A stretch of 64,000 nucleotides of DNA from Diploptera punctata (taxonomy: Eukaryota > Arthropoda > Insecta > Blattodea > Blaberidae): contig JASPKZ010008351.1 in the NCBI GenBank assembly GCA_030220185.1, positions 1,302,001-1,366,000 of the forward strand, written 5' to 3'. The notes below the pieces were generated by a model. The model searched no databases and was not told where the DNA came from. It saw nothing but the letters and a program-made list of their open reading frames with translations. This document shows, piece after piece, positions 35,201-47,308 of the stretch (its first letter is position 1; every line of letters begins with the position of its first letter). The translations under genes and the position numbers were made by a program.

Positions 35201-38200
35201 CAAACTATTTACGCTGGAGGGAAAATTTTCTATAGGATCGTAACAGGCCTTGGCCTAATACTTGGAAGGAAGAAGAAGAAGAAGAAATTACATAGTTTAG
35301 CTGGACTCATATTCAAAGGAAATCTCTTGTAAAATAGATAAATCATTAACTAAAAAAAAATGAAACTATCTTTAATATAAAAGTAGTCATGATATGAAAT
35401 AAAACAACAGCTGTAAGCCAAACTAGCAAACAATAATAGAAATTAACATAATTCAAAATTACCTTCTCCAAATGATAATCATAATCTCACTCATACATAC
35501 TGATACATACAAAAACATTACCTAACTTAAATGTCTTCTTGTACAGCCTTAACAAAAATATACATTCAAAGTCTTGAAAAAACAGTTGAGGGATTCACTT
35601 CTCCGAATCTCTCGCTGAAACAAAAGGGTCCCAATCCTGGAGAAGAATCTTCCCGATCTCGTAGAAGACTGCCTTGGCTGAGCAGCCCTAGCCGACTGCC
35701 TGACTGTTCATGTTGCTAGGGATAGACATCCCCTCTCGCGCAATGCATGCGTGCAGAGAGGAGTGGGAGTAGGGTGTATTCGGAAAAACAGAGGAATAAA
35801 GGACAAAGGAATGAAAGAGACACAGACCTAAACAACTCACAATCAACATTACCAAAAATAATGAAAAATTACGCATGCACAGTTAAATTATTTAGGTGTA
35901 TTAATAACAAACACTAAAAATTTAATAAAAGATGTAAAGAAACAAGCTGATAAAGCAGCACATATATCAGGATATATGAAGGATTTAATTTGGTGCAACA
36001 AACATATGTCAATAGAAAGCAAAACCCGCATTTACAAAATGATATTTCGACCAGTTATCGTATATGGTGCAGAAACTAGGGCTGATACAACAAAAACTAA
36101 ACAAATAATACGCACATGTGAAATGAAGATCTTAAGAACTATTCAGAGGAAAACATTATTTGATAAAATTCATAACACAGAAATTAGAGACAAATGTCAT
36201 ATATTCAAGACATATAACCAAATTTATTATAGATAGACGAAAATATTGGAAGGGTCATATAGAAAGAATGGAAGACAACCAACTTACAAAAAGAGTTAAA
36301 GAAGATAGACCAATGGACAGGAGAAGAACAAGAGATGGATAGACAGTGAATGCACATCCAATATGTCTTCCTCCGAGGAGTGATTTTGGAAATAAACAGG
36401 ATGAAAATCCTACAAATTATGATTAAGAAGAAGAATAGTCACATTGTATGCTGAATTATTTATTGTGTTTGTAGCATGATGAGTTTGGAATAATTTTATC
36501 TTCTTCTTCTACTACAAGGTTTAGGCTATGCAGCCTGTTCCGGCGAAGTTAAAAGTGGAGTCCATCTTCTACGTGGTCGGCCAACATCTCTTGTTCCTCT
36601 GGGATTATACAGGAAGGTTCTTTTTGGTATTCTTTCTTTGTTCATTCTCATTATGTGTTCTGTCCATTTCTTATTATTTTCGCTGATTTTATCTTTAATT
36701 TTATATATATTTAATTCTTCTCGTATAGTTTCATTCCTTATTCTATCCGCTCTTGTGCATCTTTTCACATTACGTAAAAACAGCATTTCTGCAGTCTGTA
36801 TCATGCTTTTATCCCTTGATTTCATTATCCAATTTTCACTTCCATACAACAACAAAGGAACAGCCATTGTTTTATATAATTTAAGTTTCGTATCTTTCCT
36901 TGTTTTCCGACCTAAGGTTCTTTTTATGGTTCCACAAATAGCCTGAAATTTATTTACTTTATTTTCTATATCTATATTTCTCTGTAAGTTATATCACATC
37001 CTAAATATTGGAAATGTGATACTTGTTCTATTATTTTGTTATCCAGTACAATTTTTGATCTAATTCCATATTTACCAATAAATGCCATTACTTTTGACTT
37101 ATTTATTGATATTTTACAATTATATCTATTGGCAATTAATTTAAATTATATGCTAACATTTGGAGCTCATTTTCAACATCGTCAGTGAATAATAAAGCAT
37201 TTATTTTATCTTTATTATCAATTAATATTCCTTCTTTAGTTAAAACCTTCTTCCATTCTTTTAGGATATCGTCCATATAAATATTAAATAATATAGGTGA
37301 GAGTAAACACCCTTGTCATACTCCTTGGTTTATTTGAAAAAATGTCTTATTTTTAGTCAACTGAGGGTCAATACAAATATTTGTTCCATAGTACAAGCTC
37401 TTAACAGTTTCTATAATCTGAATAGGGAGGCCTTTTTCTTTTAGGATATTCCACAATATTTCCCTGTTTACTCGATCAAATGCTTTATTTAATAATTTTA
37501 TTTTTAGTTAAATATAAAACAGATTCAATTGTATTTACATATTATTGATTATAGGCATGTTTTATTTATTTGAAAAATCTCAGATAACACTGTTCAACAT
37601 GATTTAGTCTCATGAGTACCAATAGTTGTACTTAATGCAGTTTTTTATCGTATTTTCAAATATGTATTCGGAATTTCTCCATCACCCACAGTTTTTTTTT
37701 TATTTCAATTTCAATTAATGGATTTAAATCATTATTTTTTTAATAAACATTTTTTCATCCGTTTGTCCATTGTAAAATAAAACCAAATGAGCTAACTCAG
37801 GGGATTTCATCTATGGAAAAGAGATATCAAGGCAAATGGAATCCTAATATGCTGGCCGATTATTGTTTGGACCATCAAGAGGGATGCTCCACAGGCAAAA
37901 TATAGCATCCATCCATCCATAATGATTCTGCCTGAGGGCAGGTCCTTCACTGCAATCATAGCATTTATATGCTATGCTTTGCAGCTTTACTAGGGAATTG
38001 AAGGTGTGGTAGCTTCCCGTTGCTTTCTACATATATAGCAGAAAATCGCCATTTCTTACTTTCTAGGTGAATCCGAATGTTCGAATATTGTGTAGTTGCG
38101 AATGTAGAAAATATTAAAGTGTTTGAAATTATAAATTCCTGTCTCTCGGAAACCTTACATGATGGAAAAAAAACCGGTATCATATTTGAATTTAGGACAA

Positions 38201-41200
38201 AAAATACTATCAGAATCACATATTACACGCTTTATATTAGCTTGACCTGTATCTATCTATCTATGTAACGGAATCTTTCAACGTGATTTTCACCCACTTA
38301 AAATCATTGGATCGACTTGAAACTTTGTATACTTGTAGAGGACCCATGACAATACAATAATTTCATATTTATTTTCTAAAATCCTGGCCATAATCATCAG
38401 AAAATCAAAAACAGTGTTTTTGTATCAATGTAACGGAATCTTTCAATGCGATTTTCACCCACTTAGAAATATTGGATCGACTTGAAACTTTGTATACGTG
38501 TAGAGGACCCGTGACAATTAAATAATTTCATATTTTGTTTCTAAAATCCTGGCCAAAAAAATTAAAACTGGTATAATAGGTTGCGGACTTTGTCGAGTTT
38601 AGTTTTTACGTCAATCGTTTGTTAAGAGCTCAGTTGGTAGAGCTATGTGAACTTTTAGTGGTATATAACTTCAGTAATCAATATGTCGATGGTTCAAATC
38701 GGGCTGGGAGGGGTTTTTTATAGAAGAGTTATACTTTTAGCTCATACTACAATAGTATCGAATTTAAAGATATTTACACTTTTATCTTATTCTGTAAAAT
38801 ATTAAAACTAAAAAATAAATAATAGTTTTAAAAAACTAAAAGAACATGCTTTATTAGAAAACTAAAAAATGAAAAATAATTTTAATTTCCAATACGCTTG
38901 GGATAAAATAAAGTGGTCAACAAAAAAATCATATCCAACACATATAAACTAAAACTAGAGTTATCAACAAAAATAAAATAATTTTACCATCAAAAGCGTG
39001 GGGTGCTTTTTATGATTTTTACATTTTCTTCTTAGAGAGCTTACTTTTACCAATATCTGTTTATTATCAAATATATTAATTGATATAGAGCACCCCATGC
39101 TTTTGATGGTAAAATTTTTTTTCTTTTTGTTGATAACTCTAGTTTTAGTTTATATGTGTTGGATATGATTTTTTTTGTTGACCACTTTATTTTATCCCAA
39201 GCGTATTGGAAATTAAAATTATTTTTCATTTTTTAGTTTTCTAATAAAGCGTGATCTTTTAGTTTTTTAAAACTATTATTTATTTTTCTTTCTGAGACAA
39301 AAAAAAGTTATCTTTTTTGTTGCTCAGTGTAATTTTATTGGAAGTAGTAGTAGTAAAGGCCTAGTCACATAATGGAATTTCAACTATTTTATTTTGCAGA
39401 TAGTAGAAATGGAACAACTTAAAGAGCATATTGATACTTTGGAGCATGAAAAGCAGGAACTTCAAAGACTATGGTCACATGAGAACAGTTTGAGAAATGT
39501 CGAGGAGGAAGTATCTAATGATACAACAGCAGCATCAGATTTAGTTGGCATGGTGACAGGTGAGACAGTTTCAATGCATAGCACGACTCCTGAATGCTTT
39601 GAATTAATAGAGGCAGAAGGAAAACATACAAATAACAGTGATGTAACAGTGCCGGTTGAGGATGAGGAATCTGCCGTAAGTCTTGCAGATACAGACACTG
39701 AATGGACAAGAGTTGTGCTGCCACCTGCACCTGATACAAGTCATAATGATGCTACTATTCCAATAGGTTCATCTCATGGATCACTACAAGAGGTGGCACA
39801 TCCATGTGTTGTTCTCAGCAGTCCTGTGTCACGGTAAGATAGGCTACATAACATTACTAATCTATAACATTCCATACTTTATTAAATTAATATTAAGAAG
39901 CTAAAGCTGTTACTATGATTGAAATAAGTATATTAAAGTACACAACTAAATTATTGTAATCAAATGGTAAAGAGAAAAATTTATGCCTGAACCGGGAATC
40001 GAACCCCGAACCTTCAGCTTTCCGTGCTGATGCTCTTAACCATTGAGCTAATTCTGGCTAATTCAGACCAAGCATGAGCAGCTACTGCTGACTTTTCCAC
40101 TTCTCCATTTTTGATGTTTCTAAGATGTTCTTTCACCCTTGTTTTCAAATTTCTTTTCGTTTTTCCAATATAAATTTTGTCACAATCCCTGCATTTGATC
40201 TGATAAATTCCTGATTTGTTTTCATTTTCAATTCATTCATTTTTATTGGTTTTAATTATCCTATTAAGGCTGTATTCATTCTTTGGTGCTAATCTTATAT
40301 TATTAATCCAAAAAACATTTAATTGAATCAAAAGCCAGTCTAATTAAACAAATAGACAAACAAAAGGAACTCATGGTTTGAGAAAAGATCCACATTCAGA
40401 AAAACAAAGGAAAACTTATGAACTTTAAAATTCCTGCAAATTTTGACCTGATCCAGAGGTTCATCGGTCCACCAACAGAGAAGAAGAGTTTCTTCCGATC
40501 GACATAACATTAGTCGCCAAGAAAGTACTGAAGATGAGACAGTTATAGTCTCGAAATCGCAATCTACTTAGAAGATTTATATGAGGAGAGGTAAGAAACA
40601 TTTTATTTCACCATAAACTATTAATATGTTCAATTATCCCTTTCCATTTCCTAAGCCCTATACACCTATAGTAGTTTATTACTTTATTATATTTGATACT
40701 CCTAATATTGCATGTCATTCTTTTTGGAAGTTCATTTACCTATTAGAAATAATATAATAAACACAATATTATATATTTGAAGAGAAAAATTTTCGCCTAG
40801 ACTGAGACTCGAACCTGGGACCCTTGGCTTTCCGGGCCAATTCCCTCTCACCAAATGCTTTGAAACCATTGCTTCTATCTTTGCAAATGGCGGCTTCTTA
40901 GTTAAGAAGACATTTATTGGGAATTTAACATTACTTTATAATGCTAGTAAGGCTTCTAATAATGTTTTTATTATTAATTTAACATTTCTCACTGAAAGAT
41001 AAATTATATTTGAAGAGAAAAATTTTCGCCTAGACCGAGACTCGAACCCGGGACCTTTGGCTTGCCAGGCCAAATGCTCTACCAACTGAGCTACCGAGGG
41101 AATTACAACGTATATAAGAGAAACATTTGCGTCTAGATCGCAACTCACCTCGGTAGCTTAGTTGGTAGAGCATTTGGCCCGGCAAGCCAAAGGTCCCGGG

Positions 41201-44200
41201 TTCGAGTCTCGGTCTAGGCGAAAATTTTTCTCTTCAAATATAATTTATCTTTCAGTGAGAAATGTTAAATTAATAATAAAAACATCAAAAGATGTTATTA
41301 TTTTACTGTTATTTATTGTATTGTATTGTAAGCCCATGTTTTCCCTTTACAGGGATTTAGACACTCTCACCCTATAGTGAAGAATTTGAACCATACTAAT
41401 TTAGTTACACTTGTTTTCGTATAGATGTCATTTTTGAATGGTCCGTGGTCAGCGTTCCGCCTCATACTGACATCTAGGAAACCAAGGTATTACTAGGACG
41501 GGAAAATTCGGTAAATTTTGCTTAGAGGCCTTTTCATTCAGGCTTAAGGATTTTTTATGAGCCTGAAAATCTTCAGACTTGGGACCCATGGCTTAAAGTC
41601 CCTCCCGGAGGACTTGCTCCTTGGATTTTTCCATCCTAAAAAATCCATCGACCCCAGCCGGGTTTGAACCCGTGACCCTCGGGACCAGAGGCAAGGAGCA
41701 TAACCACTAGTCCACCAAGGCCGACTACTATTATTTATCATATTTAAATTAATGTTGAGAAGTAAACATTATGAGGTTATATCATTAATAGTGAGTGAAG
41801 ATTTTTAACAAGTCACCTCATAAAATTTCAAATTTCTTTGAGATCGATGGTTTCAGATGTCTTCTTGTCCCTCTTCAGTCATGACTCTAACTCTTGAAAT
41901 TTTCTGGCTGTTGATTTCTCTATGGTCGTCACCTCTTGTGCTGCCATCTTTGATTGGGTTTATCCGATTTCCGATTGAGGGTCTTTCCACTTTTTAGCGG
42001 TTGCCCTTTTACCAGCCGGCTGCTGGCCCTTCACATCCACATGTGTCAATCACAGAGGTAGATGATCAACAGACAGTGTAGGGGTGACATGTGGTTAGCA
42101 TGTCGAGTCCCCCAGCCGTTATAGCTGGTTTCTCAACCTGGAGTCGCTACTTATTGTAGCTACCCAATTGCCTCATGATGCTGGGTGGGCACCGATCCCA
42201 TACTGGCCAAAATAACATGAGAAAATTTCTTCCCCCATGGAGACTTGAACTAGCACAAGTCCCGTAGCTCTGCGCCAAGGCTTCCTACCTAAACCCTTCG
42301 GCTACGGCGCGGAACTTGATTGGGTTTATAAATTTCATAATTAATTTTTTTTTTTTCCACTGGAATATCGATGTTCATCAATCAATATTAATTCAGAAAA
42401 ATAAATATTGATCGATGAACTTCAATATTCCAGTGGAAAAAAATTAAATTTTGAAATGTATAAGCCCAACCAAGGATGGCAGCACAAGAGGTGACGACCA
42501 TAGAGAAATCAACAGCCAGAGAATTTCAATAATAGGAGTCATGACTGAAGAGGGACGAGAAGTCTTCTGAAACCATTAGTCTCAAAGAAATTTGAAATTT
42601 TATGAGATGAATTGTTAAAAATATGTTCTCCACTCACTATTATTTATTATTTTGAAAACACCATTGCACAAAAAATAATGTACAATGCATGTTTGTGAAG
42701 TGTTTTACAGAATCTCAGAAATTAAAATCTCGCTATCACTCACTTTTTAAACATTTTCCTCGATTCTGTAAAAACCACTTCCCAACCTTGCATCATAATA
42801 CACTATTAACTGTTTACAATGGACAAGCCCATATCATGACTGGATTGGATTTTACAATTTGTCTTCTTTTCAAAATGAATGAACAACAAGTATGTTGGCA
42901 GGTTAAATTCTCTTCTCTTTTCAATTAGTCTCTTTATAATAAACACATTATCACTACAGGATCTTCCTTTTCTGAACCCTGCTTGTTCTTCTTAAATTGT
43001 AAGAATTAAAATTTAATATATAAAATATAAAAAAAATGTTCTCAAATATATAAAATAATGTTGCTATTATACTTGACAAAAAATGTAATTTTATTTTCAG
43101 TTCACTACCAGCAACATTTCAAAGAGAGGTGCTTAGTAAATGTTTTATTAATACTACTAGGCAACAAGATGGTCATTTACTAGAAGATATGTTAAATGAT
43201 GGAATATCAGAAGAGCGTTTAGTTTACATTTTGGGACAATGTTTGCCCAGAATTATACCAAATGTTATTCTCAATAAAAGAGAGGTAAGTAGTGAGAGGT
43301 TGAATGCATTTGAAAAAAAGATCTTAACATGAATTTCGAGACATGTTAGGGGTAATAAGACATGGAGAATCAGATACAACAATAAATTTAACAAAGTATC
43401 CAATGAACAATCTATCTCCATAATTATTGAACCAAAAAGTTTGCAATGGTTAGTCATGCGAAACATAGGGGAATAAAATGAGTACCAAAGAAAATACTAT
43501 GTACTATGACTGATGGTACGAGAGTCATACTGAAAGTCGTGAGCAACCCATCGTTAAAATTCAAATTTCAACAATGTAACAAAAACAACTGCAAGATCGT
43601 AATCTACAGACTTTATACCACAACATTGCCTTTTGTGGTGTCATAGCTTCTATCATGTGACCACACGCAGTGTTTCCAAAATGGCAGACATCAATGTTTC
43701 GTTTTGACAGCGCGCTGTCATTGAATTCCTTGTCAAAGGGGAACAAACTGCTGTTGATATTCACGAAAGACTTCAATGTGTTTACGGAGATGCCTGCATG
43801 GGTGCCAGCAGTGTTAGGAGATGGGTGAAACATTTTAAAGATGGGAACACGAGTATCAAAGATGAGCCTTGTAGCGGTCGCCCACGCTCTGCCTCCACGG
43901 ATTGCAACAAGGAAAGAGTTGATGCACTCATTAGAGACGAGAGGCGTATCACAGTGAATGAAATCACTACAAAACTTGCAGTAGGACACAGTGTAGTGCA
44001 AGGAATGATTCACAGCTTAGGTTACCGAAAAGTTAGTGCCAGTTGGGTTCCACGTTTATTGAGTAAAGACCACAAACTTCAGAGAAGAACCATCATCCAT
44101 AACCTTCTTCAGAGATTTTGAAATGAAGGTGATGATTGTTTGACGAGTATTGTGACAGGTGACGAAAGCTGGTTTCATCGCTACGAGCCTGAAACAAAAC

Positions 44201-47200
44201 GCCAGAGTATGGAATGTCACCACTTGAATTCGCCATCAAAGAAAAAAGTGAAGACAGTGCAATCTGTTGGGAAAGTTATGGGCAGCGTCTTCTGGGATGC
44301 GCAAGGTTGCATTCTGGTTGAATTTCTTGAACCTGGACAAACCATAAATGCTGCCCGCTATATCCAGACACTTGTGAAGCTCCGTCGTGCATTGCATGAC
44401 AAACGCCCTGGAAGGAAGATCATTCTGCAACACGATAATGCACGTCCTCACACTGCTCGTGCCACTGTGGAGAAGATCAGGACATTTGGGTGGGAAACTC
44501 TTCCACATCCTCCCTATAGTCCCAATTTGGCACCCTCCGACTACTATCTTTTCGGTTCTGTGAAGGAGCAGATGAGAGGCCAATGCTACGAGACGCTGGA
44601 GGATATTCGGAAAGCAGTGCGTCAGTGTCTTCAAGCAGCTGGAACGGAATTCTGTCATAAGGGAATTTTCAAGCTTGTAGAACGCTGGACAAAATGTGTG
44701 CAAAGAAATGGAGACTATGTTGAAAAGTAGCACAAAGGTCTGTAGATTAACATGGTGTACTTGGTTTGTCTAAAATAAATATTATGATTGTTTAAAAAAA
44801 TGTTGCTCATGACTTTCAGTATGACCCTCGTAGATAGGAGTTAGTAAACTGAGAAATAGATGGTTGATGCTGTGGTGAAATATACAAGGAAAGCCATTGG
44901 GCTTAAGAAGTTAGAAGAGAAGTGCCAGGAAAAGCGAGAATAGAATAAATAATTTAATATTTTATTTTAGGAAGTGATATTTTGAGGTTATTTTAATTAA
45001 ATTATTTTCAGTCTGATCATCTTACCTCAATATTAATATCAATTAAATTAATATTAAGAAGCTAAAGCTGTTACTATGATTGAAATAAGTATATTAAAGT
45101 ACACTACTAAATTATTGTAATCAAATGGTAAAGAGAAAAATTTATGCCTGAACCGGGAATCGAACCCCGAACCTTCAGCTTTCCGTGCTGATGCTCTAAC
45201 CATTGAGCTAATCCAGGCTTCCTTCCCATCCAAGCATAAATCCTTCCTTTAATATCAATATTAATATTGAGGTAAGATGATCAGACTGAAAATAATTTAA
45301 TTAATTAATAATTTGTTTGAAAAATAATAAAAAAACAACAATAATAACAACCATCAGAAAATTTTAGAAATGAAAACTTTGAGATTGGAAAAAAACAAAC
45401 ATGATGCAATGATAAATTAATTAGATACTGAGTTGTAGTTTTTGAACCTAAAATTAAACAAAAATTTAGGCCAAACAATTTTGGGAAAATCTAGAAAAGA
45501 CAAACACAATAGAAACACACAGATAAAGATCCTAGATGCATTATGATTATAGATATAGAATATAAATACGAATCCAAAACTTTATACATCACCTCATAAA
45601 ATATGGTTTTTTCACCTGTCGCAAAAATCTCCATTTTTATCATCAGCTAAAGTTCACTGATGAAGAAAATAATGCCGATGACAGAACAATGGTCATGATG
45701 ATACTGAGGATGGAACGGAAACTAAGTTCTGAAACTAGTTTATAGTTAAACAAGAAGAATAATATGAGGTGAGTGATAAAAAATTTTACCTAAATGAATA
45801 TACCTCATAGTGCGAATTCCTAATATAAGTAATAATATACCTTTAATAGTGAGTGGAGAACATATTTTAATCGACTCACCTCATACATTTTCAAACTTCT
45901 TTGATACCGACGGTTTCAGACAATATCATGTCCTTCTTCAGTCATGGCTTCCACTGATGAAATTCCATGATTGTTGATTTCTTTAGTGACATCACCTCTT
46001 GTGCTGCCATCTTTCGTTGGGATTATAAACTTTGTAATTAAATTTTTTATCCACCGGAATATCAAAATTCATAGATCGATATTTATTTTGATATTCCGGT
46101 GGATAAAAATTTAATTACAAAGTTTATAATCCCAACGAAAGATGGCAGCACAAGAGGTGATGTCACTAAAGAAATCAACAATCACAGAATTTCATCAGTG
46201 GAGGCCATGACTGAAGAAGGACATGATATTGTCTGAACCCGTCGGTATGAAATAAGTTTGAAAATGTATGAGGTGAGTCGATTAAAATATGTTCTCCACT
46301 CACTATTAATGATATAACCTCATAATGTTTACTTCCCAATATTAATTTAAATAATATACCTCCCTTGAGAACCTGTAACTAATAATAATCAATCTTGAAT
46401 GCTCATTTCTGATTGTATATTTTGTTTAAGGAACTGCTTCCACTTATAATCTGTACAATACATCTCCATCCTGAAGCATCAGAAAGAGATATTCTGCTGC
46501 ATTTACTTTTTAATCTTAAAAAAAGACCACAAGAAGATGAGCGCCGGATGATCCTTGCAGGTGAGAAAAATAATTATTTAAAACATACTTATTGAAACAC
46601 AGTATATATATTTCTTCTGACTTTGCCTGGAGTCCTAAATATTGAATTTAGAGACTAACAAAAGGATTAAGATTGAAAACTGGATTTGTGTAAAAATATT
46701 TTCCATCCATCTTTAACTTTTTTTTTATCTCATTTTGGAGGACTACTCCATATTCAAATCTTTTTTTTTTTATTGCTATTATTAATGTAATGAAAGTTAA
46801 AAATTAAATTGTACCTGTTGGTAGGTGTCGTCATCCTCAACTTTGTTAATATATTGTATATAAAAGTTAATATTCAGTTAATTTTATATACAATATATTA
46901 ACAAAGTTGAGGACGACGGCACCTACCAACAGGTACAATTTAATTTTTTAACTTTCATCATATGACTTCACCTCAATGGAATTTGATATGAATTTCACTA
47001 GTATTGATATTTAATGTAATGCTTAATTTGTTGTGATTGCTAAGAAGTTTAAAAATGGAGCAGACTTCCCTGAAATTAGTCCTAATTAAAGAAAGGATAG
47101 TGAAGTAAATGTAAATATTTTGACTTATATTTATGTTGCTTGTATCTTTCAATGGAGAAATCTTAAAATCTCCATGATGGACTTTTGAAATAATTATATA

Positions 47201-47253
47201 CCGCTATTTTATTAATGGATACATTATTATTTTATAATCTGATTCAAATTTAT

Positions 47254-47308
<55 letters not shown>

